A stretch of DNA of 64,000 nucleotides from Leptoclinus maculatus (Eukaryota > Chordata > Actinopteri > Perciformes > Stichaeidae). The notes below the pieces were generated by a model that had not been told where the DNA came from, did not search any database, and saw only the letters and a list, made by a program, of their open reading frames with translations. The translations under genes were made by a program, and so were the position numbers. Numbering within the stretch: the stretch's first letter is position 1; every line of letters begins with the position of its first letter. Where the stretch lies: the NCBI GenBank assembly GCA_032191485.1, contig JAVDOI010000009.1, positions 21,200,843-21,264,842 of the forward strand, given 5' to 3'. Positions 42,301-47,302 of this stretch are shown in pieces.

Positions 42301-45300
42301 CTTAGAAGAAATGCACCCACATTTGCCTTCTCTTAAAAAAGAGCAGTTGCATTATCATTTACAGGCATAGTGTTGCGTGATGTCATTTTTTTTGCGTCTG
42401 TAAAAATGTGTCGCATTAAATTGTAGGATTGTTAGCAGAAAGTAGTGTACATACCATGGACGTGCTCTTCCTACTATGACAAGTGCACTACGTAGTAAAT
42501 AGGGAGTGATCTCAAATACAGCCAGTGTGAGGATGAAGTAGTGTACATGATGTGAGGAGTAGTAGTTTTTGTCCATTAAAGTTACTGTGAGGAACTTTTA
42601 GCTGGTGATGAAACGGTCTCACTTTAATACTGATGCCTTTTATAGGACCTACATACGTAAACAAGACCATCAGCAAGGTGATTGGCTATTTCTATATAGT
42701 TATTCTTAATGCTTGTCTTCTGTGCCACCGGGCCCATTCCGTCGGAGGCACAGGAGAACCTGAGCCAGGACTGAGCAGGGCAGACTGTCGGACAGTGCTG
42801 CAAGAAAACGAGAGGTTTTCTAAAGGGACCCTGGTGCTCAGAAACACTACCGCTTGGGACTGAAGAAATCACCACAGAATATAGGTTCCTTGTAGTAACT
42901 TAAATCAAAGAAGAAATATGCATTGACTCTAAAGTACAACATACTGTATACACAAAAGTAGTTTTATTTTTTTTTTTCAAATCATGCATTTTTCCCTCCA
43001 TGTCCTTTCTGGGGCTCAATACAAATCCTCAGCATTACCTTCTGTGTTTCATCTTCAGAATTGATGTGTGTGTCATTACCTCCATAGGCTGATGTCTCTC
43101 CCTCCACTTTGACACGGCTTCCCCCCTCCGGCCTCCCCTCACCCTCAATACCACCACCTCTAACCTCCTTACCTCCCTCTTCCTCTTCTTTTACTCCTTC
43201 TTTTACTCCTTCTTCATCTTCTATTTCTTCTTGTCCTCCTTCTTCATCTTCTACTTCTTGTCCTCCTTCTTCATTTTCTACTTCTTCTTGTCCTTCATCT
43301 TCTACTTCTTCTTGTCCTCCTTCTTCATTTTCTATTTCTTCTTGTCCTCCTTCTTCATCTTCTACTTCTTGTCCTCCTTCATCTTCTACTTCTTCTTGTA
43401 CTCCTTCTTCATCTTCTACTTCTTCTTGTACTCCTTCTTCATCTTCTACTTCTTCTTGTACTCCTTCTTCATCTTCTACTTCTTCTTTTACTCCTTCTTC
43501 ATCTTCTACTTCTTCTTTTACTCCTTCCTCTTCTTTTACTCCATCTTCTACTTCTTCTTGTCCTCCTTCTTCATCTTCTACTTCTGCTTGTCCTCCTTCA
43601 TCTTCTACTCCTTCTTCATCTTCTACTTCTTCTTTTACTCCTTCCTCTTCTTTTACTCCTTCTTCATCTTCTACTTCTTCTTGTCCTCCTTCTTCATCTT
43701 CTACTTCTGCTTGTCCTCCTTCATCTTCTACTCCTTCTTCATCTTCTACTTCTTCTTTTACTCCTTCCTCTTCTTCTACTTCTTGTCCTTCTTCATCTTC
43801 TACTTCTTGTCCTACTTCTTCATCTTCTACTTCTTCTTGTACTCCTTCCTCTTCTTCTACTTCTTCTTTTACTCCTTCTTCATCTTCTACTTCTTCTTGT
43901 CCTCCTTCTTCTACTTCTTCTTGTACTCCTTCTTCATCTTCTACTTCTTCTTTTACTCCTTCTTCTTCGTCTTCTTTCTCACGGTCACACCAGCAGCATC
44001 ATAGCACCATCCCTCCCACTCCCCCTGTCTCCCCTCGTCCCCCATCCCGTCCTCACCTCATGACATCGCCGCTCCCTTCAGTCTCACCCTCTCCGCCTGT
44101 CTCACCACCTCCCCTCCCCTCCTCTCACCCTCCTCCAAAAGTCCCCTCCCAGCTCTCCGTCACTCACCCCTCAAGCCCTCTCTGTCTTTCTCATCTGGTC
44201 ACACCCTGCCCTGGCTCAGAGTCGCCTATTCCCTTTCCCGCCCTGACTCCCCCTAAACCCGCCTCTCCTCCCCTCGCCACTCCGCGCTCTCCCCCCACTG
44301 TTCCCCATCCAGGACGTAGGTCCCCCAAGGTGAAGGTAAAGCTGGAATGTTGAGATGATGCCGTTGATTTAGATCATGTTTGTGGTGCCATGGATGCTGC
44401 CTCTCTCTAACGGTTTATGTCTTGACATTGCTGAAGCTGAGACTATGGTTGAAGTGATTAGTCAACTAATTATTATTAATTATTACTAACAACGGACATC
44501 GTGTTTTATGTCGGTTGGACCGTGTATGTTATTTATTCAGGGACATGCTATGATCATTTGATGCATTTTCATTGCAAACTGTCTGACTGTAAGTGAACGA
44601 TGCACATCACAATTTACCAGATTGTATTTTTGGCCAACTATTTGTGGACTTTTTGGAAACTAAACGATTAATCAGCAGATTAACAGATATGAAAGATAGT
44701 CGTTTGTTGCAGCCGTGGCTGAGACTGCGTCATGTACACTAACAAACAGTGTGCGCTATCATGTATGTGATATGGTGATGATTTATCAGGGTATCCCCGG
44801 GTCCTCAAAAACAAAAGAAATGCATTGAATTAATTTATCTAAACATAAGACTTTAAGTGGTATAAAATGTCTTGTTCTGACATTACAATTTATAATCTTA
44901 TACATATATATATATATATCTAATAAAATATCTATTTTAAGAATTGACAGAATGCCTCTCGCATTAACGTCACACAGGGCAGAGTATTGGAACCAACAAC
45001 ATTCAGATTGTGTTTGCTGCCGGGTTGCTCAGAGGCACAGTCTGATAGCGGCGACATGGGGAAGACGGACTCCAATAAAAAAATTGCTATTCAACCAAGA
45101 TTTTGCGGCATGGCTGAAACCGTTGTTACCAGGCAATGTTTGCGAGGCATGGTGCATTTTTAGCAAGATGCGTTTTGGTTATCGTAAAAGTTGATCTTAA
45201 ATTTAATTTTGAGTGGAATTAGTCAACTTAAAAAGTCTTACATCTAACTTGCCTTGAGCTGTATAACCCAAGGCCCCAGGAAGAGCGCCGGGCTTTGAAA

Positions 45301-47302
45301 CAAATCTCACACAGTGGTTAAACCGCGGAAGTGCAATTTACGGGTCCGTCATGTGATGCCAAGGGTCCCAAAAAGACTTTAAACCATAGGCTTACAGTGG
45401 GAGAGAGACTTCTGTAACTCAGCGGCTATATTTATTTTAGGGAAATCAACTCCGCAGGACGAACACTTTTCGTCCTGCGACACTAATTAAATCATTAGGT
45501 CTTGAAAGTTGTAAAATGCACAATAACCGAATCCAGAGTTCTTCTCCTTTCTCCATTCATGAGATCGAGCGGCCCGTGGTGAAAGGAACCCCTAGCGTAC
45601 TTGCTCTATGGTGTCACCTGTAGATTCATGCAGAAGCAATGCGTAGGGTTCGGCTAACTTTATACTCCGAGTCGATTTTTTTTTTGGCTTCATTTGCCAC
45701 TAAGCGACTTTGAACAGGGCCCTGCCCCCAACGCTGTACCCAGCTCTCTTTATCCCTCCATGGTAGGAGCCCTGGACAGCAGAGAATACTCTTTAAAGTG
45801 TGTTGCTCGTGTCGGTTGACGGTGGTGTGTTTTAGGACGATGTTCTTTGCCGTTTGCATGTTGATTGGGTGATGTTTTACAGCATGTCATTAGCCTTTGT
45901 GCTTGTGCATTCAGCTCATATTGAAGGCTGCTGACTCGTTCACTGTTGAAGATTATCGGTGTGTTGCTTCTGGTCTTTCTGCCTGTGAAGCAGGATCCAG
46001 TTGTTGGTGGTAAACCTCCTCGTAGCCCCATCTTGTCCCGGAGGTCCTATCTGTCCCTCATTAGAGGTCGAAGGGTAGGGGGGCATGTCTTCATTCAACC
46101 ATGCTCTTACTGTACTCTTGTCTCTGTGCAGGAAGGACATCTTTAGAAATATCTGCATCATTCATGACTGACCACAACACATACGTACTAAAGTCTGCTG
46201 TTTTTCAAATACAGTGTCCTTTTCCTTTTTTAAGAAAGGATCAATTGTAGTGTTTTCTGCTGTGTTTGTGGTCACACCTCTGGGTATGAAATGACACCCG
46301 ATTCATCATAAGCGACAACCTGAGACAAGTCTCTCCGTTTAACATCTTCACACTCGATACAAAAAGCCTTTCAAATGCAAGATTTTGACTTTCTGTCTGT
46401 TTCTGTCTCTCTCACAGCGATTGGTACAGGATGCGCTCCATGGTGGAGGAGATCCGTAAGTTCTTCTTCTAACTATTCCACTGATTTGCTGTTATGCAAG
46501 AAAAAAAAATACATCTCTGTATCTATATTTATATATCTGGTGTAATCAAGAAATACTTGTTGAACCATGTCAAGTGTAAGTTTTTACATTTGCTTTATTG
46601 GTATAACGTTTAAACACAAACAGGAAAAAAAAAGGTCGTCATAGTACGCACAACAGAAAACATTACTCAATACTGCAGAATAGCATGAGCGTCAGTTCAC
46701 CATGAGTTTCCCTAACGCAGGTACCAGGCCGTGTACAACTACCTGCCTCGCAACGAGGACGAGCTGGAGCTGAAGGAGGGCGACATTGTAGACGTGATGG
46801 AGAAGTGTGATGATGGCTGGTTTGTTGGTAAGAGGAGGGAACACGGGGTTGTTGCTGTCTATTAGGCATGCAGTTATGATACTAGATGAATATATCTGAC
46901 AGAACAGCTGGTCGAATAGAAGCTGTTACCGTCTACACAGGGTTTGAGGTCTAGGAGACCACTAGATGGCGCTGTGGTCCCATCACATAGTCATAACTTC
47001 ACTGTTGAGGGAGTCAACATTATCCTTCACAGCTGAGCAGGTCTGATAGCCCTGAGAATGTGTTTGTTAATCTGAAACAGTCTTTGAGGAAAAACTCCTA
47101 AGATGTTCTCATGTGACTCAGTTTGGTCTCCAGCTCTGGCGGGTTTCCAGACCTGCAATGAGCTGTAATAATATTAGTGACGGCTACTGCCAAAGTTTCA
47201 AGCGCTGACGATCTCACTTTACTGCTCTTTGTTTCTGAAGGGACCTCTCGACAGAGCAAGTTGTTTGGAACCTTCCCAGGAAACTACGTGAAGCAGCTAT
47301 AA
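18074..47302 (+). CDS. sorbs2: Sorbin and SH3 domain-containing protein 2 (ArgBP2/nArgBP2), 28 coding exons proposed
   Basis: Adaptor of the SoHo family (SORBS1/2/3) that tethers actin regulators, vinculin, Abl/Arg and Cbl at Z-discs, stress fibres and, in neurons, dendritic spines. Seen here: start MNTDSGG, as in mammalian SORBS2; SoHo core at about residues 505-561 and a second conserved block ENEPWYKFFSELEFG (701-708 region); C2H2-like finger at 1196-1222; SH3-1 at about 1436-1487, SH3-2 at about 1510-1566, SH3-3 at about 2383-2436; C-terminus GNYVKQL, close to SORBS2 (VKRL) rather than SORBS1. All exon phases match, and the joined frame is 7311 nt (2436 aa plus stop). The largest exons are phase-symmetric cassettes, so real transcripts are probably much shorter: about 700 aa without them, about 1300 aa with the neuronal exon. 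Synteny with pdlim3 supports orthology. The a/b paralogue is unresolved. Confidence 0.95.
18084..18909 (+). other. sorbs2 intron with donor-proximal CA repeat
   Basis: 826 bases. It contains a (CA)n run at 18097-18137 close to the donor. Nothing else is recognised. Confidence 0.8.
18910..18999 (+). CDS. sorbs2: sorbs2 coding exon 2 (residues 4-34)
   Basis: Acceptor TTTCTCAG, donor GTACTA, phase 1 at both ends. Encodes DSGGCSRKSSALSLM and then KRVQSSPNLGSG, matching the mammalian SORBS2 N-terminus (DSGGCARK, KRVQSSPNL). The Ser-rich KRVQSSPNL motif is a probable phosphorylation/14-3-3 type site, by family knowledge. Confidence 0.93.
19000..20985 (+). other. sorbs2 intron
   Basis: About 2 kb. 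No exon, repeat or RNA recognised. T-rich tracts only (for example near 19465). Confidence 0.7.
20986..21012 (+). CDS. sorbs2: sorbs2 coding microexon 3 (residues 34-43)
   Basis: 27 bases between acceptor TTCCCCAG and donor GTAAGT, phase 1 at both ends. Encodes GSDSHSSDLG, comparable to RDSQSPDS in mammals. Being symmetric and short, it can be skipped in frame. Confidence 0.8.
21170..21294 (+). CDS. sorbs2: sorbs2 coding exon 4 (residues 43-84)
   Basis: Acceptor ATTTTCAG, donor GTAAAA. Encodes DSWRSRSATDDF and later SSLAAKGFRSVRPNLQEKKS. The block LAAKGFRSVRPNLQ is nearly identical to mammalian SORBS2. Ends in phase 0. Confidence 0.95.
21531..22181 (+). CDS. sorbs2: sorbs2 coding exon 5, large Pro/Ser-rich cassette (residues 85-301)
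   Basis: 651 bases, 217 codons, phase 0 at both ends. Starts DITHVPLPPPRRESFYLSPT. Continues with Ser/Thr-rich then Pro-rich low-complexity sequence carrying several PxxP motifs. The donor GTACAT at 22182 is weak, and the frame runs on four codons to a stop at 22191. The exon could therefore also end a short isoform, or the true donor may differ. As a symmetric cassette it is probably alternatively spliced. Confidence 0.75.
22182..22929 (+). other. sorbs2 intron
   Basis: 748 bases ending in a long C/T-rich tract before the acceptor. No other feature recognised. Confidence 0.65.
22930..23343 (+). CDS. sorbs2: sorbs2 coding exon 6, Ser/Pro-rich cassette (residues 302-439)
   Basis: 414 bases, phase 0 at both ends. 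A very strong pyrimidine tract precedes acceptor ACACCAG; the donor is GTAATT. Encodes GPPSPDPTAPHSPYRCHSSE, a Ser-rich stretch, and an acidic segment ELQICSLDSPG. GC-rich with a codon bias unlike the flanking introns, which argues for true coding. Symmetric cassette. Read-through would reach a stop at 23418. Confidence 0.78.
23344..24833 (+). other. sorbs2 intron
   Basis: About 1.5 kb. No exon or mobile element that I can name. Confidence 0.65.
24834..24954 (+). CDS. sorbs2: sorbs2 coding exon 7 (residues 440-480)
   Basis: Acceptor TCTTAG, donor GTGAGT, phase 0 in and phase 1 out. Encodes GQVLSHAMNGSAPQRPLSPL and a short poly-Pro run. The strong donor and the phase match to the SoHo exon support it. 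Confidence 0.82.
25180..25620 (-). mobile_element. LINE reverse-transcriptase C-terminal fragment (L2/CR1-like), degenerate
   Basis: On the - strand, 25613-25407 reads IIHSLTQIRNKSLNTAGS and then a VRD motif, and 25367-25182 reads NHWNTLFSSLPKSTINKLQL followed by QNTAARVFTKTRK. These match the well-known thumb/C-terminal block of fish L2/CR1-type LINEs (LDYCNSLxxGLPxxxxxxLQLxQNxAARVLTxTRK). The two pieces lie in different frames with stops, so this is a dead, frameshifted 3' fragment. The clade assignment is from memory. Confidence 0.8.
25798..25822. repeat. (ATT)n microsatellite
   Basis: Short trinucleotide run near the LINE fragment. Confidence 0.9.
26168..26343 (+). CDS. sorbs2: sorbs2 coding exon 8, first half of the SoHo domain (residues 480-538)
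   Basis: Acceptor TATTCAG, donor GTGAGG. Encodes EEEKRVSVIKAPHYEGIGPV and then DDSGIPIAIRT, the near-invariant SoHo core (mammalian [26 protein letters not shown]). By family knowledge the SoHo domain binds flotillin in lipid rafts and other membrane/cytoskeletal partners. Phase 1 in, phase 0 out. Confidence 0.98.
26344..27685 (+). other. sorbs2 intron with CT repeat
   Basis: 1.3 kb interrupting the SoHo domain. Contains a (CT)n run at 26519-26581. No exon recognised. Confidence 0.8.
26519..26581. repeat. (CT)n microsatellite
   Basis: 63 bases of CT/GA dinucleotide. A homopurine/homopyrimidine mirror tract that can form triplex structures. Confidence 0.97.
27686..27752 (+). CDS. sorbs2: sorbs2 coding exon 9, second half of the SoHo domain (residues 539-561)
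   Basis: Acceptor CTCCACAG, donor GTACGT. Encodes TVDRPKDWYKTMFKQIHKVH, almost identical to mammalian SORBS2. A TGCATG (Rbfox-type) motif lies at 27841-27846, 88 bases downstream of the donor. Confidence 0.98.
27753..28574 (+). other. sorbs2 intron with CA repeat
   Basis: 822 bases. Holds the (CA)n run at 28085-28153, one interruption. Confidence 0.8.
28085..28153. repeat. (CA)n microsatellite
   Basis: About 69 bases of CA with a single CCC interruption near 28113. Confidence 0.97.
28575..28625 (+). CDS. sorbs2: sorbs2 coding exon 10 (residues 561-578)
   Basis: Acceptor CTCCTACAG, donor GTGAGT, phase 1 at both ends. Encodes DDDYSDTYNATYAVINS, comparable to the DDDTDMYNTPY stretch of mammals. 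Separated from exon 11 by only 136 bases. Confidence 0.9.
28762..28975 (+). CDS. sorbs2: sorbs2 coding exon 11, Pro-rich (residues 578-649)
   Basis: Acceptor TTTAACAG; donor GTACGG at 28976, chosen because it gives the phase needed for exon 12 and the DT-NEW junction. Encodes EDYILSSNATMAHPAPRTHT, then TYRPLAKSPSDN (mammalian TYRPLSKSHSDN) and a PPPSPVPPPPPPMP ligand-like run. Read-through would stop at 28997. Confidence 0.92.
29072..29186 (+). CDS. sorbs2: sorbs2 coding exon 12 (residues 649-687)
   Basis: Acceptor CACCAG, donor GTGAGT, ends in phase 0. Encodes RKVDTRKYRAEPKSIFEYEP and GKSSILQHERP, one of the most conserved SORBS2 segments. Confidence 0.97.
29187..32179 (+). other. sorbs2 intron with nested transposon remnants
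   Basis: About 3 kb. It holds a nested non-autonomous DNA element at about 30835-31215 and a C-rich tract near 31507-31527. 31790-31880 is AT-balanced and resembles conserved non-coding DNA, but this cannot be shown here. No exon found, although mammalian SORBS2 has alternative exons in this position. Confidence 0.65.
30765..31260. mobile_element. MITE-like element nested in another dispersed repeat
   Basis: Left end at about 30835 (TTAAAGTAATACTTCACCC) and right end at about 31215 are inverted repeats of each other: the reverse complement of the right end reads TTTAAGGAATGCTTCACCC. The two ends then continue with matching ATGAC-type sequence. The span of about 380 bp has no coding capacity, so it is a non-autonomous DNA transposon. 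It sits in flanking sequence (GTAGCACTTTTCAACAAGGC and TTTACATAAGACATAAAAA) that resembles a second common teleost repeat. Confidence 0.6.
32180..32251 (+). CDS. sorbs2: sorbs2 coding exon 13 (residues 688-711)
   Basis: Acceptor CTTTCCCAG, donor GTAAGT, 24 codons, phase 0 at both ends. Encodes TYEDIDLENEPWYKFFSELE plus FGRP, the conserved block downstream of SoHo in SORBS1 and SORBS2. Symmetric, so skippable. Confidence 0.97.
32816..32829 (-). promoter_or_regulatory. CTCF core-motif match
   Basis: The - strand reads CCAGCAGAGGGCGC, agreeing at all 14 positions with the degenerate CTCF core CCASYAGRKGGCRS as I know it. Motif only; binding is not shown. Confidence 0.55.
33351..33431. repeat. 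Two (TG)n microsatellites
   Basis: TG runs at 33351-33384 and 33406-33431, separated by about 20 bases. Confidence 0.97.
33790..33846 (+). CDS. sorbs2: sorbs2 coding exon 14 (residues 712-730)
   Basis: Acceptor CTCAAG, donor GTAATC, 19 codons, phase 0 at both ends. Encodes PPKKRLDYNPDISARQRIE, continuing FGRP into the FGRPPPKK motif known from SORBS proteins. The acceptor is CAAG rather than CAG, but a strong CTC-rich pyrimidine tract precedes it. Confidence 0.92.
34607..34656 (+). CDS. sorbs2: sorbs2 coding exon 15 (residues 731-747)
   Basis: Acceptor ATTTCAG, donor GTAACC, phase 0 in and phase 2 out. Encodes TSLHIAPADKAPERPA plus the first part of a Ser codon completed by exon 16 (SAASDYRKRRKSEP). 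The exact phase join supports both exons. Confidence 0.92.
34657..35514 (+). other. sorbs2 intron
   Basis: 858 bases. C/T-rich stretches near 34690 and 34930. No feature recognised. Confidence 0.7.
35515..35690 (+). CDS. sorbs2: sorbs2 coding exon 16 (residues 747-806)
   Basis: Acceptor GTTGCAG; the donor GTACAC runs straight into a CA repeat. Encodes AASDYRKRRKSEPTSSQ and later KKPVVHSSPSSPSRAKG, matching mammalian ASDFRKRRKSEP and SSPSSPSRAKGG. Phase 2 in, phase 1 out. Confidence 0.96.
35691..36089 (+). other. Stop-free 399-base intron of sorbs2
   Basis: Length is 3 x 133 and the host reading frame stays open right through, so retention would add 133 residues in frame. Begins with a CA run (35693-35712). 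T-rich; the translation is hydrophobic and low in complexity, unlike the conserved flanks, so it is most likely a normal intron. Confidence 0.75.
36090..37892 (+). CDS. sorbs2: sorbs2 coding exon 17, giant nArgBP2-type exon with zinc finger (residues 806-1407)
   Basis: 1803 bases, phase 1 at both ends, so skippable in frame. Corresponds to the neuron-enriched exon that distinguishes nArgBP2. Conserved blocks seen: KSRSCDDLL, PGFLQLYRKMHQIDR, VPRDTVPNRISAYERLIQKS followed by KSMPNLGD, KRRFSIESLLEE, VEGSSFCSESDFDHCS, a His-rich run at about 37160-37200, then the C2H2-like finger CxxxC-x12-H-x8-H (residues C1196, C1200, H1213, H1222) inside the block ISSCKGRCPASYTRFTTMLR, and KLAFLVSPVPFRRKK. 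The acceptor CTGAAAG is atypical, but the AKGGD junction matches mammals. Donor GTGGAG. In neurons nArgBP2 binds SAPAP and affects spine actin (family knowledge). Confidence 0.96.
37893..39011 (+). other. sorbs2 intron
   Basis: 1.1 kb. Apart from the two TGCATG motifs, no feature recognised. Confidence 0.7.
37925..38040 (+). promoter_or_regulatory. Two TGCATG (Rbfox-type) splicing motifs downstream of the giant exon
   Basis: TGCATG at 37925-37930 and 38035-38040, 33 and 143 bases after the donor of exon 17. Rbfox proteins bind this hexamer and usually promote inclusion of the upstream exon in neurons and muscle. Function here is inferred. Confidence 0.45.
39012..39091 (+). CDS. sorbs2: sorbs2 coding exon 18 (residues 1407-1433)
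   Basis: Acceptor ATCACAG, donor GTACAG. Encodes DQDVSRCYSTMDGRHTPQSR and RPTPDKE, leading into SH3-1 as in mammals (RRGTPEKEK). It joins in frame either to the giant exon or, if that is skipped, directly to exon 16. Confidence 0.93.
39454..39500 (+). CDS. sorbs2: sorbs2 coding exon 19, start of SH3-1 (residues 1434-1449)
   Basis: Acceptor CCATCAG, donor GTGAGT. Encodes KQPARAIYDFKAQTAK; ALYDF-type first strand of SH3-1 (ARAIYDF). Confidence 0.97.
39853..39967 (+). CDS. sorbs2: sorbs2 coding exon 20, rest of SH3-1 (residues 1449-1487)
   Basis: Acceptor TGTTACAG, donor GTAAGT. Encodes ELTFKKGDAVNIIRQIDNNW and YEGEHRGRVGILPISYVE. The binding-surface residues NW, G, P and Y of an SH3 domain are all present. 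Confidence 0.98.
40097..40225 (+). CDS. sorbs2: sorbs2 coding exon 21, linker and start of SH3-2 (residues 1488-1530)
   Basis: Acceptor AAACAG, donor GTAGCC, 43 codons, phase 0 at both ends. Encodes SEKQQPIRPPPPAHVREIGE and then VARYNFNADTNVELSLRK, the first strands of SH3-2. Confidence 0.97.
40637..40831 (+). CDS. sorbs2: sorbs2 coding exon 22, rest of SH3-2 (residues 1531-1595)
   Basis: A GT repeat runs directly into the acceptor GTGTGCAG; donor GTAGGG. Encodes GERVIVIRQVDQNWYEGKIP, DTTKQGIFPVSYIDIVKR and a Ser/Pro-rich tail. Complete SH3 signature. Phase 0 at both ends. Confidence 0.98.
40832..41237 (+). other. sorbs2 intron, AT-rich
   Basis: 406 bases of AT-rich sequence with TTTA/ATTA repeats. 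A - strand frame contains a YADD-like string but no other reverse-transcriptase motif, so I do not call a LINE. Confidence 0.6.
41238..42227 (+). CDS. sorbs2: sorbs2 coding exon 23, large cassette (residues 1596-1925)
   Basis: 990 bases, 330 codons, phase 0 at both ends. The start is set after ATGGAG (acceptor AG at 41236-41237) following a long pyrimidine tract. The donor CAG followed by GTAGAG is at 42228; read-through stops at 42305. Encodes LRKLDLQAITSEWLSLTL, a run of about fourteen Pro (about 41560-41603), a helical/acidic stretch YDELLSMILEGSTS and VEVQ-type mixed sequence. Complex, non-repetitive codon content argues for coding. Insertion between SH3-2 and SH3-3 is typical of a tissue-specific cassette. 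Confidence 0.85.
42228..43087 (+). other. sorbs2 intron with repeat-like sequence
   Basis: 860 bases. 42400-42600 (GTGCACTACGTAGTAAATAG and flanks) resembles ends of common teleost MITEs of the type TGCACTATATAGGGAATAGG. An open frame at 42633-42863 has no recognisable family and the wrong phase for an exon. Confidence 0.5.
43088..44335 (+). CDS. sorbs2: sorbs2 coding exon 24, Pro/Ser-rich cassette with minisatellite (residues 1926-2341)
   Basis: 1248 bases, phase 0 at both ends, acceptor CTCCATAG, donor GTAAAG. Encodes ADVSPSTLTRLPPSGLPSPS, then a long imperfect tandem repeat of a 10-residue Ser/Thr/Cys/Pro unit (about 43190-43975), then a Pro-rich segment SHQQHHSTIPPTPPVSPRPP to RRSPKVK with many PxxP motifs. 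Openness inside the CT-rich repeat is no evidence of coding, since it can hardly contain a stop. A second good acceptor (CACACCAG, exon start 43994, also phase 0) would give only the last 114 codons with the repeat acting as an oversized pyrimidine tract. The 3' part is more certain than the repeat. Confidence 0.65.
43190..43975 (+). repeat. TC-rich minisatellite, period about 30 bases, inside putative sorbs2 exon
   Basis: About 25 imperfect copies of a unit reading TCTTCTACTTCTTCTTGTAC followed by TCCTTCTTCA, with shorter and variant units (TGTCCT, TTTACT). The + strand is almost purine-free. Units differ by multiples of three, so length changes keep the frame. Confidence 0.95.
44336..45993 (+). 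other. sorbs2 intron with transposon remnants
   Basis: 1.66 kb. Contains a possible transposase N-terminal fragment (about 44980-45194) and a perfect hairpin (45453-45479). The rest is AT-rich without recognisable features. Confidence 0.6.
44950..45200 (+). pseudogene. Possible DNA-transposase N-terminal fragment, decayed
   Basis: The frame ending at 45194 reads GRRTPIKKLLFNQDFAAWLK followed by PGNVCEAWCIFSKM. This resembles the N-terminal pattern FxxxWL..F..WLxPVPGxxxxAxCxxCxKxF found in fish hAT-like/zinc-finger transposon proteins, but the second Cys of the pair is lost (CIFSK instead of CxxCxK) and the frame stops soon after. From pattern memory only. Confidence 0.4.
45994..46074 (+). 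CDS. sorbs2: sorbs2 coding exon 25, probable 27-codon cassette (residues 2342-2368)
   Basis: 81 bases between acceptor TGAAGCAG (good pyrimidine tract) and donor GTAGGG, phase 0 at both ends, so it fits between exons 24 and 26. Encodes DPVVGGKPPRSPILSRRSYL plus SLIRGRR, a basic PRSP/RRS segment in the style of the rest of the linker. No homologue recalled with certainty; alternatively a chance frame. Confidence 0.6.
46418..46455 (+). CDS. sorbs2: sorbs2 coding exon 26 (residues 2369-2381)
   Basis: Acceptor TCTCACAG, donor GTAAGT, phase 0 in and phase 2 out. Encodes RLVQDALHGGGDP, comparable to the IQGGGEPFQ segment just before SH3-3 in mammals. Confidence 0.9.
46721..46827 (+). CDS. sorbs2: sorbs2 coding exon 27, SH3-3 (residues 2381-2417)
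   Basis: Acceptor TAACGCAG, donor GTAAGA. Encodes YQAVYNYLPRNEDELELKEG and DIVDVMEKCDDGWFVG, near identical to mammalian SORBS2 SH3-3. Confidence 0.98.
46959..46972 (+). promoter_or_regulatory. CTCF core-motif match
   Basis: CCACTAGATGGCGC agrees at all 14 positions with the core CCASYAGRKGGCRS. It sits in the last intron of sorbs2, about 4.3 kb before the pdlim3 start. Binding not shown. Confidence 0.6.
47241..47302 (+). CDS. sorbs2: sorbs2 coding exon 28, end of SH3-3 and stop (residues 2417-2436)
   Basis: Acceptor TTCTGAAG. Encodes [20 protein letters not shown] and TAA at 47300-47302. Matches the SORBS2 C-terminus [20 protein letters not shown]. Confidence 0.98.

Noticed and set aside
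42633..42863. 76-codon frame between sorbs2 exons 23 and 24
   Set aside because: No family resemblance, no matching splice phase; lies in repeat-like sequence.
43231..44004. Second long frame (Phe/Ile/Tyr-rich) through the CT minisatellite
   Set aside because: A shadow frame; purine-poor repeats rarely contain stops, and the product is an implausible Phe-rich protein.
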